Positions 1 to 7,180 of a DNA stretch of 64,000 nucleotides are shown here, one piece after another (within the stretch, counting starts at the first letter, position 1; each line of letters starts with the position of its first letter). The DNA comes from Alistipes senegalensis (lineage in GTDB: Bacteria; Pseudomonadota; Gammaproteobacteria; Burkholderiales; Burkholderiaceae_D): positions 777,795 through 841,794 of the forward strand of contig JAMPER010000001.1 in NCBI GenBank assembly GCA_023664945.1. Direction: 5' to 3'. A program made the translations under genes and the position numbers. Below the pieces are notes generated by a model that worked only from the letters and a program-made list of their open reading frames with translations, was not told the DNA's origin and made no database searches.

Positions 1-149
1 TCGCCAGTTTTGCAGGCGTTATGATGGCCGAGTCATTTTCCCCGGCTTCGGCTTCTTCTGCCGTGGCTATCCGTGCAATTCCGGCTACATCTTCCGTTGC
101 CAGCTTGGTAGATCAGTTGATATCCAAACATGATCATGATTATCGGTAA
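1..149 (+). CDS. 3' end of an unidentified protein (partial)
   Basis: The frame starting at base 3 is open from the window edge to a TAA at 147-149. It encodes about 48 residues rich in Ala and Ser, ending in a short His/Asp-rich tail. The two other plus-strand frames are less protein-like, and one stops after seven codons. I do not recognise a family. It may be a host gene flanking the accessory region or the end of a phage gene. Confidence 0.35.
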   Translation, partial: ASFAGVMMAESFSPASASSAVAIRAIPATSSVASLVDQLISKHDHDYR

Positions 150-256
150 AAGTTATACAATATGCCTGAACATCCCAAAATTTTGTTATGTTGCAGAGAA
201 TACAGACGAAAACGCACTTCAAATATCGCACAGCGTTTCATTAAAGCCCTGTTTAT

Positions 257-1273
257 ATGAGAGAAGGTATGACACGTTTAGATGAATATGGTAAGACATA
301 TCCTGACTTGGTATGGGACATTTGGCTATTCTTTGAATTACATAATCCTATTAAGAGTTTATTTATTAATGAACTAAAGAAAAATAGATGGAATCCAGAT
401 TTTGCTCCCAAGTGTACTCTAGATTGCTCTAAACATCTTAAAAATAAATACAAAGAAATTGGCACGACTGATGCGATTCAGCCGAGAACAATATCAAAAA
501 TATGCGATAGGCTGTGTGAAAATAATCTCATGAGTAAAGTGAAGATTGGTAGCTTAAATGGTTTTGATGAGCATGTGAATTTTTATCAAACAATGCTAAA
601 AAAACCGAAAAGTGAAATTATAGGAGATAAGGAATTATTATCTAGGTATCTTAATAATTTAGTCTACGGTTTTCCGTATATTTATGAAAACAATAAAAAA
701 AATGTACGACCAATTTGGGTCAAAAAAAATGGTCAGTTGAGTAATGGAACATGCTTCAATAGCATCCTCGGTATAGTTACCGCCAAGCATTGCATAGATG
801 ATTGTGACGAAATTCAAATAGATAGTATAGATGCAGATGTGTTGAAATCGGCAAAAATTTTTGGTTCAGAGGAGATAGATTTGGTATTAATTCAGCCACA
901 AAGTGACTATCGCTGGAGCAATAAGTTTATAACTGCCGATGGCGCGGTTCTTGATGAAATTATGGTAATGGGATATCCAAATCATAGTGGTTTTGACAGG
1001 TTCTTAACAGCAACAACAGGCGAAATAGCTGCCATAGAGAAACCGTATTTAGCTAAGTATAACCTTATGCTATTAACAGGAAAAATCAAAGGCGGAAATA
1101 GTGGTGGCCCGGTACTGAATAATAACGGTAAAGTTGTTGGCATTATTACCGAAATGCAAAATTCAGAAGGGGATTACGATAAGTTTGGATATGGCATGGC
1201 TATACCAAGCTCTTACCTTGAGCAGCTTGTCGAAATAGAGAATAATTATAACTTTGTCAATAAAATTTCGTAG
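257..1273 (+). CDS. Trypsin-like serine peptidase with N-terminal putative winged-helix region
   Basis: The protein has 338 residues. The C-terminal half is a chymotrypsin/trypsin-fold peptidase with the full triad in order: His178 in TAKHC, Asp208 in EEIDLVLI and Ser282 in GGNSGGPV. The first 115 residues have no signal peptide, and around 70-100 they resemble a small winged helix, so it is probably cytoplasmic. Hence it is not a typical periplasmic DegP, and no PDZ domain is visible. The gene is clearly more AT-rich than core genes and sits beside an integrase, which suggests cargo of a mobile element. ATG 269 has a nearby AGAAGG and is an alternative start. The substrate is unknown; a defence or regulatory role would be inference. 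Confidence 0.75.
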   Translation: MREGMTRLDEYGKTYPDLVWDIWLFFELHNPIKSLFINELKKNRWNPDFAPKCTLDCSKHLKNKYKEIGTTDAIQPRTISKICDRLCENNLMSKVKIGSLNGFDEHVNFYQTMLKKPKSEIIGDKELLSRYLNNLVYGFPYIYENNKKNVRPIWVKKNGQLSNGTCFNSILGIVTAKHCIDDCDEIQIDSIDADVLKSAKIFGSEEIDLVLIQPQSDYRWSNKFITADGAVLDEIMVMGYPNHSGFDRFLTATTGEIAAIEKPYLAKYNLMLLTGKIKGGNSGGPVLNNNGKVVGIITEMQNSEGDYDKFGYGMAIPSSYLEQLVEIENNYNFVNKIS

Positions 1274-1358
1274 GAACATGAAGTACGATTTGGTTCTCTA
1301 ACAAGTATAATGCTTGGTAATAACTGTAAAAGTTTATGCTACCGAATAGGCAGTTCAG

Positions 1359-1384
1359 AAAGCCCTGCCTCGGTTGGGCTTTTG
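1359..1384. terminator. Rho-independent terminator between protease gene and integrase 1
   Basis: AAAGCCC (1359-1365) and GGGCTTT (1376-1382) form a perfect 7-bp stem around a 10-base loop, followed by a short T run on the plus strand. It lies between the convergent ends of the protease gene and the first integrase and could serve both. Confidence 0.55.
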
Positions 1385-1386
1385 CT

Positions 1387-2286
1387 TTACGCAGCTAGAA
1401 ACTTATACTCGTTTTTATCAAGCCCGCGATCATCATTGTATTTGTCCGTCATAGCCTGGCTCCTGTGCCCAAGCAGAACTTGCGTATTGATACCCTGTTG
1501 GCGGTACAAACGCTCCGAAAGCGAGCGGCACTCATGCAGCGTTGGCCTGTAACCCGAATCAGGACGATTAAGCACACGGACAAACAAATTACGAAAACGT
1601 GCCGTCATATAATTTGCGCAAAGCGGTTGTCCATTATCCTTACGCAGGAGAGTTTCTCCTGGTGTGGTGTAATCCCGGCAAGACCTAATCACCTGGCCAA
1701 GAGACACACCGACAGGCTTTAACTTGAGCTTCAGCGGCAAAGCAACCCGTTCACCTGTTTTTTGCTGTTCAATAAACAAATATCCGTCTCTTACATCAGC
1801 AAAAGCCATCTTTTGCAAATCAGCCCGACGTTGTCCAGTTACCAGAGCCAGTAACAGCATTTTGCTTACCCATGCAGGTTCAGATTTCAGAGAGGCATCA
1901 TATAAGGCTTGCCATTCCTCAAGCCGCATCCTTTGTCTGCGTATCTGCACAGGCAGAGGTTTGATTGATGCAGCGGGATTAGAACCAATCAAACCGGCAG
2001 CAACCGCTTCCGCAAAAAGCTCCCTGGCCTCAAGCAAAACACGCCGGGCCGTATTCTGGCGCCCAGATTGCCATATCTGATGCACCGCTTCTGCAATGTG
2101 TATTGGCCGGATTGACCCCAGCCGCAGCTGACCGATAGCGCGTTTCAGATGGGCTAGATTTCCCTTGCGTTTGTTTATGGTTTTGGGATGTAGATTCCTC
2201 AGGGCAAGCAGTCTCTCAAATTCACCGCACCAGTCGGAAACGAGGGTAAGACCAGGGGCGATCCGGGTAAGGATTTTGGCGAGCAT
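1387..2286 (-). CDS. Phage-type tyrosine integrase 1
   Basis: This 299-residue tyrosine recombinase catalyses site-specific integration and excision. An N-terminal SAM-like core-binding region is followed by the catalytic domain, with the first Arg in VTGQRRADL, the H-x-x-R pair in HECRSL, the second His in LLGHRSQ and the nucleophile Tyr in DKYNDD near the C-terminus. The ATG at 2286 is chosen because AGGAG lies six bases upstream; the frame extends to a GTG at 2310 without a ribosome binding site. It is a separate lineage from the second integrase at 5512-6492. It lies between the protease gene and the phage lysis genes. Confidence 0.88.
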   Translation of the reverse strand: MLAKILTRIAPGLTLVSDWCGEFERLLALRNLHPKTINKRKGNLAHLKRAIGQLRLGSIRPIHIAEAVHQIWQSGRQNTARRVLLEARELFAEAVAAGLIGSNPAASIKPLPVQIRRQRMRLEEWQALYDASLKSEPAWVSKMLLLALVTGQRRADLQKMAFADVRDGYLFIEQQKTGERVALPLKLKLKPVGVSLGQVIRSCRDYTTPGETLLRKDNGQPLCANYMTARFRNLFVRVLNRPDSGYRPTLHECRSLSERLYRQQGINTQVLLGHRSQAMTDKYNDDRGLDKNEYKFLAA

Positions 2287-2463
2287 GGGTGTCTCCTGTT
2301 GTTTTTGCACAGGGTCATTTCACCATGCGTTTGCAGCTAGTGTAATTGTTTTGCAGAGGGTACAAATGAACTGGAGGTACTTCATTTTTCAGGAAAATCA
2401 CAGACTGATCCTGATATTGGCAATTCTAAAATGTTTATAACGGAATAACAGACGAGAAATTTT

Positions 2464-2757
2464 ATGTTGAATAATCTGCCAAATAATCCTGATGTGGCGC
2501 ACGCGCTATTACAGCAAAAACTCAATGAGCACACTACAGCGCTTCGGGAAGTTAGGGAAGAAAACGAAAAACAGAATGGGCGCTTGCAAAGCATAGAAAC
2601 CAAGGTTGACCGAATAGAAAAAAACACGGCTTCTATCGTTGAAGCAACTTCCGGTCTGCGCTTTATCGGCAAAGCCATTGGCTGGATTGGCGGTCTTGCT
2701 GGGGCTCTGAGTGCCATCTGGTATGCCATCACCAGCTGGCCGAACCAGGGAGGCTGA
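2464..2757 (+). CDS. XhlA-like holin-associated membrane protein
   Basis: This 97-residue protein has a heptad-like coiled coil at about 15-60 followed by one hydrophobic segment (about 70-90, GxxxG-rich). That is the layout of the haemolysin XhlA family found in phage lysis cassettes. It lies two bases before the endolysin gene and is surely co-transcribed with it. It probably acts at the inner membrane as the holin or a holin partner. Sequence identity to a named holin cannot be judged here. Confidence 0.6.
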   Translation: MLNNLPNNPDVAHALLQQKLNEHTTALREVREENEKQNGRLQSIETKVDRIEKNTASIVEATSGLRFIGKAIGWIGGLAGALSAIWYAITSWPNQGG

Positions 2758-2759
2758 AG

Positions 2760-3227
2760 GTGAAGAGCAACAAAAAAAGAATATCCCTTGCGGCGCTGTA
2801 TATCTCCGCAGCCTGCCTGGTAGGCATAGCAGGGTATGAAGGCTACCGGGGACAAGCCTATATGCCCACACCCAACGACAGGCCGACCATTGGCTTTGGC
2901 GAGACAAAAGGCGTCAGGATGGGAGACAAAACCACCCCAGAGAGGGCGCTGGTACAGCTCTTGAAAAGTACCCAAGCGCATGCAGAGGCTATCCGCTCCT
3001 GCATTAGCGTACCCCTGTACCAGCATGAATGGGACGCGTATGTTTCATTGGCCTACAACATCGGGACAGGCAATTTCTGCAAGTCCACCCTTGTAAAAAA
3101 ACTCAATGCAGAAGATTACGCCGGGGCGTGTAAAGAAATTCTCAGGTGGGACAGGCAGGCCGGAAAAACGTTGCCTGGGCTGATCAGGCGCAGGCAGGGG
3201 GAGTATGCCACCTGCATAGGAAAGTGA
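2760..3227 (+). CDS. Phage lysozyme (endolysin, GH24) with N-terminal signal-arrest-release-like segment
   Basis: This 155-residue T4-type muramidase cleaves peptidoglycan during lysis. Residues 8-25 are a weakly hydrophobic, Ala-rich segment typical of SAR endolysins, exported by Sec and activated on membrane release. The catalytic block is EGYRGQAY (Glu27) followed by PNDRPTIGFG (Asp40, Thr43), as in the common proteobacterial phage subfamily. The start is GTG at 2760, with GGGAGG six bases upstream inside the end of the previous gene. A typical C-terminal LPGLIRRR motif is present. Confidence 0.9.
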   Translation: MKSNKKRISLAALYISAACLVGIAGYEGYRGQAYMPTPNDRPTIGFGETKGVRMGDKTTPERALVQLLKSTQAHAEAIRSCISVPLYQHEWDAYVSLAYNIGTGNFCKSTLVKKLNAEDYAGACKEILRWDRQAGKTLPGLIRRRQGEYATCIGK

Positions 3228-3256
3228 ACCTGTAAAGAAAACTTACACGTTCCCAC

Positions 3257-3293
3257 GGACATGTATAGAAACCCTGAAAAACTTTACATGTCC
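3257..3293. repeat. Inverted repeat between endolysin and Rz genes
   Basis: GGACATGT (3257-3264) is repeated inverted as ACATGTCC (3286-3293) with a 21-base spacer. There is no T run, so a terminator is not convincing. It lies in the 119-base gap between the lysozyme and Rz and may be an mRNA structure separating the two cistrons. Confidence 0.35.
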
Positions 3294-3346
3294 TTGTCCG
3301 GCATTCGTTCAACACAAAACCACTTGTACCTCAAAAAAGGGGGGAA

Positions 3347-3799
3347 ATGAGAGACAAAAACATCATCAGCCTTGCCGTTCTGGCGCTGGCTTTTGCGGCA
3401 GGGTGGCTGATAAATGGCTGGCGGCTTCAAAGCCGCATCAGCCGGATGCAGGCAGAACAGGCACAGGCCATCCAGGCATCCAGCGAAGAGGCAAGAAAAA
3501 AAGAAAAAGCGCTACAGGAAAAAATAGACAACCTGAATGCGGCTTATAGAGAGGAGAGAGACCATGCACAGAAATACATTAACAGCCTTCGCGCTGACAT
3601 TGCTGCTGGCAGGTTGCGCCTGTCAGTCCCAACAAGCTGCCCCGGAACCCGTGCGGGTTCCGGCGCTGAACATACAGAAACGCGAGCCGAACTTGACCCA
3701 GAGACTGCTGATGCTCTTGTCGCCATCGCAGCAGAAGGGGACGAGGCTATCAGGGAATTAAATTTGTGTGTGGATGCGTATGGGGCAGGGGGAAGCTAA
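3347..3799 (+). CDS. Rz-like inner-membrane spanin subunit
   Basis: This 150-residue protein has one N-terminal membrane anchor (about 6-23) followed by a charged coiled coil (about 28-85), the layout of phage lambda Rz. Spanins fuse the inner and outer membranes in the last step of Gram-negative lysis. The start ATG at 3347 follows GGGGGAAA. The outer-membrane partner Rz1 is nested in another reading frame of the same DNA (3564-3761), the hallmark of lambda-type spanin pairs. Residues 108-150 form an acidic, Ala-rich tail. Confidence 0.85.
   Translation: MRDKNIISLAVLALAFAAGWLINGWRLQSRISRMQAEQAQAIQASSEEARKKEKALQEKIDNLNAAYREERDHAQKYINSLRADIAAGRLRLSVPTSCPGTRAGSGAEHTETRAELDPETADALVAIAAEGDEAIRELNLCVDAYGAGGS
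3564..3761 (+). CDS. Rz1-like outer-membrane lipoprotein spanin, nested inside Rz
   Basis: A 65-residue protein in the +1 frame lies wholly within the Rz gene. It has a signal peptide with lipobox LLLAGC, so Cys18 would be acylated, followed by a short Gln/Pro-rich mature part, as in lambda Rz1. The ATG at 3564 is preceded by GAGGAGAG at good spacing, whereas an upstream in-frame ATG at 3537 would spoil the signal peptide. It should pair with the Rz protein across the periplasm. Confidence 0.82.
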   Translation: MHRNTLTAFALTLLLAGCACQSQQAAPEPVRVPALNIQKREPNLTQRLLMLLSPSQQKGTRLSGN

Positions 3800-3856
3800 A
3801 AGACTCCGGGATAGGGAGCTTTCCAACTCTTCTCAAATAAGTGGGGGAAAGAATAG

Positions 3857-3880
3857 CCCCGCACAAGGCGGGGCGAAAGA
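3857..3880 (-). terminator. GC-rich hairpin after the 48-codon gene
   Basis: GCCCCGC and GCGGGGC form a 7-bp GC stem directly after the stop codon of the 48-codon minus-strand gene. The downstream tract on that strand, TATTCTTTC, is only moderately T-rich. It also lies just beyond the end of the plus-strand spanin gene. Confidence 0.45.
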
Positions 3881-3882
3881 CC

Positions 3883-4029
3883 TTACTTTTGTTTTGTGGA
3901 AGAAGATGCTTTCCTGATACGTTCTGTAACTGTGGTTTTTTTATTTGCCTGGGCAAATTTTTGGGTTACAAATTGACCGGTTATTGCACTTCTACTTCTG
4001 GTGTTGTTGCTAGAATTATTAGCGGACAT
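3883..4029 (-). CDS. Small phage-associated basic protein, 48 residues
   Basis: An ATG at 4029 is preceded by TAGGAG at seven-base spacing. The frame runs 48 codons to a TAA followed at once by a GC hairpin. The product is rich in Ser, Asn, Lys and Arg and carries RSAITGQFVTQ followed by KKTTVTERIRK. That pattern resembles a very common family of tiny proteobacterial and prophage proteins with an 'RSAITGRFV' core, whose function I do not know. The strong ribosome binding site, the terminator-like hairpin and the family pattern argue for a real gene despite its size. Confidence 0.6.
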   Translation of the reverse strand: MSANNSSNNTRSRSAITGQFVTQKFAQANKKTTVTERIRKASSSTKQK

Positions 4030-4094
4030 TTTATTCTCCTATTAAAGGTTTTTTGGGGGAACACCGGAATCCTCTTGAACTCCGGTGTTTGTCG

Positions 4095-4217
4095 TTACTT
4101 CCTGATAACTATCTTGAAGGGTCTGCCGTTAGGACGGCGAATCACACGACCATTCCTCAGACGGATTGTCATGCGAAAGATGACCTCTTCATAGTATGGC
4201 TTCGTATAAAAAACCAT
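4095..4217 (-). CDS. Small basic protein, 40 residues
   Basis: The ATG at 4217 is preceded by an excellent AAAGGAGGT at five-base spacing. The product has 40 residues, starts MVFYTKPYYEE and ends in an Arg/Lys-rich stretch (RNGRVIRRPNGRP), so it could bind nucleic acid. A short palindrome, CTTTCTT/AAGAAAG, abuts the ribosome binding site and could mask it in the mRNA. I do not recognise the family. It lies between the ImmA gene and the 48-codon gene, all on the same strand. Confidence 0.5.
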   Translation of the reverse strand: MVFYTKPYYEEVIFRMTIRLRNGRVIRRPNGRPFKIVIRK

Positions 4218-4355
4218 AAGAGACCTCCTTTCTTTTAAGAAAGAAGAGAGGCCCAGACGGAGAACTTGAATTTTCAGCACCTTTGAGATATACTCAAAGC
4301 CCCTTTGTGTGAAGGTCTCAAGAGGCACTTCGGGCCTACCAAATGCCTTTTACCA
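4218..4355 (-). other. Structured gene-free leader upstream of the 40-codon gene
   Basis: Between the ImmA hairpin and the 40-codon gene lie 138 bases without a coding frame but with several self-complementary blocks. These are CTTTGAG/CTCAAAG (4281-4299), AGGCCC/GGGCCT (4249-4254 with 4332-4337) and CTTTCTT/AAGAAAG beside the ribosome binding site. This could be a structured 5' leader or small RNA; nothing identifies a known class. Confidence 0.3.
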
Positions 4356-4387
4356 GAGTCCCTGAGAGGGCTAACTCTCAGGGACTC
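4356..4387 (-). terminator. Long perfect hairpin at the end of the XRE-ImmA operon
   Basis: GAGTCCCTGAGAG (4356-4368) and CTCTCAGGGACTC (4375-4387) form a perfect 13-bp stem with a 6-base loop, overlapping the last bases before the ImmA stop at 4389. No long T run follows, so it may be an mRNA 3'-end stabiliser or a weak terminator. Confidence 0.45.
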
Positions 4388-4388
4388 A

Positions 4389-4970
4389 TCATATCAACTG
4401 CTCCTTACGTAAATTTGTAAGGCGCAAGTTTGCAGCTTGTTCGCTGACACCACAGGCCGACATTATCATAGTTGGTTTGCCTTGTAGGGCAATGACAACA
4501 TCGACAGGCATCAGTATTTCTGCGGCCAAGTTGTTCGCTTGCCATTCGCTATCTTCGTAAAAACGGTGTTCACCAAGCTGTGCTCCTCGATGTAGGGTTA
4601 CAGCATGTCCAAGCACTATATGGCTAAATTCATGAACTACGGTATAACGCGAAAAAGGACGATCTGTGAACAAGCCTCGATAAATACTGTCACGTACAAC
4701 GACAAGATTCTTCTCTGGTATGGTAAAAGCTGCCGTATCTGGTAGGTCGGCATCTTCTATAATATGATAGTTATATTTAGCTCTCTGAAGCACATTTTCG
4801 AGAAGAAACACAGCATCAATGAAATAGTCGTTCTTATAACATCCATGACTTCTCAATAAACTGCATACTCCTTGGCTGATGTTTCGCAGTTTGGCTTTAC
4901 TTGTCGGTGCGACTTTGAATCCTATAGGTTGCGAGCGGTTATAAATGGCTCTTTCATTTATTGTTATCAT
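4389..4970 (-). CDS. ImmA/IrrE family metallopeptidase
   Basis: This 193-residue zinc peptidase carries the HExxH site as HEFSH (His113, Glu114, His117), with a downstream EWQAN/AAEILMP block supplying the third ligand, typical of the ImmA/IrrE (DUF955) family. Such proteins cleave the partner XRE repressor, as with ImmA and ImmR of ICEBs1, or act in toxin-antitoxin-like pairs. The gene overlaps the preceding XRE regulator by 17 bases, so the two are co-translated. An SOS-like or quorum-type derepression of the neighbouring integrase is plausible but inferred. Confidence 0.85.
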   Translation of the reverse strand: MITINERAIYNRSQPIGFKVAPTSKAKLRNISQGVCSLLRSHGCYKNDYFIDAVFLLENVLQRAKYNYHIIEDADLPDTAAFTIPEKNLVVVRDSIYRGLFTDRPFSRYTVVHEFSHIVLGHAVTLHRGAQLGEHRFYEDSEWQANNLAAEILMPVDVVIALQGKPTMIMSACGVSEQAANLRLTNLRKEQLI

Positions 4971-5331
4971 TATTTAACCTCCCGCCGTTAATCCAATTTA
5001 CGATATCATCAGGTACGCCTTGCCCATCTGTCAGACGTCGAGCGAATGCTGCAACCAAGTCCTTTTCGCTTTTATTCAATTTTGACACTGGCTTACTGTC
5101 CATCGTTTTCCTGCATGCTTCCCACAGTTCGGATTGTTGATCAACAGTGATTATTCTGGAAAAATAATCCAGCGTTGCCTTGGAGATTTTTTCAGTCAGT
5201 CCCCTTTCTCCAAGCTCGATGGCGCTCAAATATGGAGAACTTATTCCTAGCCCTTGAGCCATGTCACGCAAGGATAGCCCGTTTTCCAAACGGAGTTTCC
5301 TCACGCACAGACCATAAGTCGAAAGTCTCAT
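4954..5331 (-). CDS. XRE-family transcriptional regulator
   Basis: This 125-residue regulator has a Cro/CI-type helix-turn-helix at about 8-60 (LRLENGLSLRDMAQGLGIS, then SPYLSAIELGERG). The C-terminal part is predicted helical. ATG 5331 is preceded by GGAGGGG, whereas the frame's earlier TTG at 5343 lacks a site. It is paired with the overlapping ImmA peptidase gene. It is likely autoregulated through the inverted repeat at 5381-5413. Confidence 0.87.
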   Translation of the reverse strand: MRLSTYGLCVRKLRLENGLSLRDMAQGLGISSPYLSAIELGERGLTEKISKATLDYFSRIITVDQQSELWEACRKTMDSKPVSKLNKSEKDLVAAFARRLTDGQGVPDDIVNWINGGRLNNDNNK

Positions 5332-5380
5332 GTTCCCCTCCAATTATTCACAAAATTTGTTATGCTAATTAAATCACAAA

Positions 5381-5413
5381 AGCAATATGTTGTCAACTAG
5401 CAAGAATATTGCT
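5381..5413 (-). promoter_or_regulatory. Candidate operator for the XRE regulator
   Basis: AGCAATAT (5381-5388) is repeated inverted and perfectly as ATATTGCT (5406-5413) with a 17-base spacer, 50 bases upstream of the XRE start. The position in the AT-rich promoter region suits an autoregulatory repressor site. Binding is inferred. Confidence 0.4.
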
Positions 5414-5511
5414 GTATCTAGAACATCCCTTAATCACTGCCGACTGATACCAGTATCTTCCGTGTCTTGCTACTGGCAATGCACAGGGTTATACACAGAA
5501 ATTGGGGATAA

Positions 5512-6492
5512 TCAATCCAGCCTCTGAGCAAGTTCTTCTGCTGTAGCGTTGTAATAGATCATGAGCATCCGGAGGTCTTTATGTCCCACCATCCGCGCAA
5601 GATCCAGGACATCCAGCTTTTTTGCAAGTCGCGTAATGGCTTCGTGCCGGGTGTCGTGAAAATGCAGGCCTTCTATCATTGCGCGTGCTTTGGCTTTTCT
5701 GAAAAGGGTGTCCAGGTTCGGTGAGGTGAGGCCGAAGCAGGTAGCTCCTTCCGGTGGCAATTGTTTCAAAATGCGAATTGCTTCAGATGAAAGGGGCACG
5801 TTTCGGCTGGTGCCATTTTTTGTTTCGGTAAGTTGCGCCACGCGCTTTTCCAGATCAACATTTTTCCATGCCAGCCTGACAATTTCTCCAGCACGCATGG
5901 CTGTTTCAATTGCAAACAGAAAAGCTGCGCCAACTCGGGATTGTGCAGTGTCAAGGCTGCTATCATTCTCATAGCCGCAAGCGAATAGAATCCGCGCGAT
6001 CTCGTCTGTCGTAATACGCCGATCCCGTGACTTTGATGAAGTTGGTCTTCTTACTTTTTGCATGGGATGTTCCCGGAGCCAGTTCCATTCGTTTATGGCA
6101 ATGGTGCAGGCATGGGAGAGGAGGGACATTTCACGGGATACACTGGCAGGGGAGATTTCTTTCAATCGTTCATCCCTCCACTTTACAAAGTCAGTGGGTT
6201 TCAAGTCACGAAGCGGGATTGTGCCTATTGGCATTGAGGCCAGTTTTTTCAGCCTTATTTGTTCCCAGCGTTCCCCTTTTTTGTTTACAGATACATCAGA
6301 TGCGTACCGATCCAGCAGATCAGCAAAATTTTTATTTGGAATTTCTCCTGATCTGTTGGACAATATTTCAGCTTCCATCCTGGTTGCCCAGGAAACGGCA
6401 TCCGATTTTGTAGGGAAAGTGGCTGTTCGGCTAACCCCTAGTTTTCTGACAAAAGCCCGCCACTTATTCCCGCGTTTTTCATAACTTGCCAT
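5512..6492 (-). CDS. Phage-type tyrosine integrase 2
   Basis: This 326-residue tyrosine recombinase starts at ATG 6492 (MASYEKRGNKW). It has a small arm-binding-like N-terminus, a core-binding domain (about 55-150) and a catalytic domain. Visible catalytic residues are the Arg in ETAMRAGEI, Lys in TETKNG, H-x-x-R in HDTRHE, the second His in VGHKDLR and Tyr in MIYYNAT. It is the last gene before the tRNA-Leu gene and is the likely driver of an insertion there. No clear ribosome binding site precedes the ATG; short repeats lie there instead (6492-6519). Confidence 0.88.
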   Translation of the reverse strand: MASYEKRGNKWRAFVRKLGVSRTATFPTKSDAVSWATRMEAEILSNRSGEIPNKNFADLLDRYASDVSVNKKGERWEQIRLKKLASMPIGTIPLRDLKPTDFVKWRDERLKEISPASVSREMSLLSHACTIAINEWNWLREHPMQKVRRPTSSKSRDRRITTDEIARILFACGYENDSSLDTAQSRVGAAFLFAIETAMRAGEIVRLAWKNVDLEKRVAQLTETKNGTSRNVPLSSEAIRILKQLPPEGATCFGLTSPNLDTLFRKAKARAMIEGLHFHDTRHEAITRLAKKLDVLDLARMVGHKDLRMLMIYYNATAEELAQRLD

Positions 6493-6519
6493 TGGTGCAA
6501 TGGTGTAAAAATGGTGTAA
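6492..6519. repeat. Short tandem repeats at the integrase 2 start
   Basis: TTGGTGCAA (6492-6500), ATGGTGTAA (6500-6508) and ATGGTGTAA (6511-6519) are three degenerate direct copies at a period of about 10 bases, one helical turn. They overlap the start codon and upstream region of the integrase and could be arm-type or regulator binding sites. Confidence 0.4.
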
Positions 6520-6904
6520 TGCCAAAATATTTCCGGCAACACAATGACACAAAAAGCGCAATTAGGCAACGCGGGAATTTTCTTATTTACCTATGAAAAC
6601 AACGTAAAGCAATATAATGTTCATTATTGCACTGCATGGTGCAGTTTCCCCTCCCTCGCACCACTACCGGTTTCCTCAAATCTCACCTTCTAGCACTTTT
6701 TCCCATCTTTCATAGAGAAAACAGGAAGATAGCTGATCTACGTTGCTCATCAAATCGTCGCATATCCCACCTTTTATTTATCTGGTTACGGAAATGTTTA
6801 AAAGGGGGTATATCCTGATTTGCAGTGTGGAAAATATAGGGATATTTGTCAAATACCAAGTTTTTTCCTTATACCAAAGGCGGTATTTCATGCGCTAGTA
6901 TTTT

Positions 6905-7024
6905 TCACATCCGGGCTGACACGCAGATAAAAGCTGATGTCTGCTGGCTTGCAAGGCTTTTCTTTTGGTTTGAACTGCGCAGTTGTGCATCAGTAAGCAG
7001 CTGGATGATTTTTGCTATATCAGC
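6905..7024 (-). pseudogene. Decayed N-terminus of a P4-type integrase
   Basis: A minus-strand frame of 39 codons ending in TGA encodes LLTDAQLRSSNQKKSLAS followed by FICVSARM. This tracks the N-terminal DUF4102 arm-binding domain of P4-type integrases, whose usual pattern is L-[ST]-D-x-x-[IL]-R...K...D...GL-x-L-x-V-x-P. No start codon or catalytic domain remains. These integrases usually sit right beside a tRNA 3' end, as this one does. The match is by eye and short, so it needs a profile search. Confidence 0.4.
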
Positions 7025-7089
7025 ACCTATGAAGCATCCATTTTTTGTTGGATTGGCATATGTCCCACATATTTTCTGGTTATCAATGC

Positions 7090-7171
7090 ACGTTATTGGA
7101 CGTTAAAAAATAAAAACCGCGTAAGCACTTGGTTTTACACGGATTATTGAACGTTATCGGACGGTAAAAAA
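7090..7171. repeat. Pair of 21-base direct repeats next to tRNA-Leu
   Basis: ACGTTATTGGACGTTAAAAAA (7090-7110) recurs with two mismatches at 7151-7171, a spacing of 61 bases. The second copy ends ten bases from the CCA end of tRNA-Leu. The placement suggests integrase arm sites or traces of repeated att-site recombination. Confidence 0.45.
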
Positions 7172-7180
7172 ACAGGCTTG

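Larger units (their letters stand above)
6493..7180. other. Gene-poor stretch between integrase 2 and tRNA-Leu
   Basis: No intact gene is supported here. It contains the integrase-proximal repeats, a short palindrome ACTGCA/TGCAGT (6631-6645), a decayed integrase N-terminus (6905-7024) and two 21-base direct repeats (7090-7171). The frames that stay open here read as low-complexity shadows. The content fits an attachment-site region with remnants of successive insertions. Confidence 0.5.

Noticed and set aside
2366..2440. 24-codon hydrophobic frame before the holin-like gene
   Set aside because: It has a passable ribosome binding site but no similarity or conservation evidence. It is too short and ordinary to call.
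6846..7106. 86-codon plus-strand frame
   Set aside because: Its composition (Cys, Phe, Trp, Ser rich) is that of a shadow frame. The minus strand here carries the integrase remnant instead.
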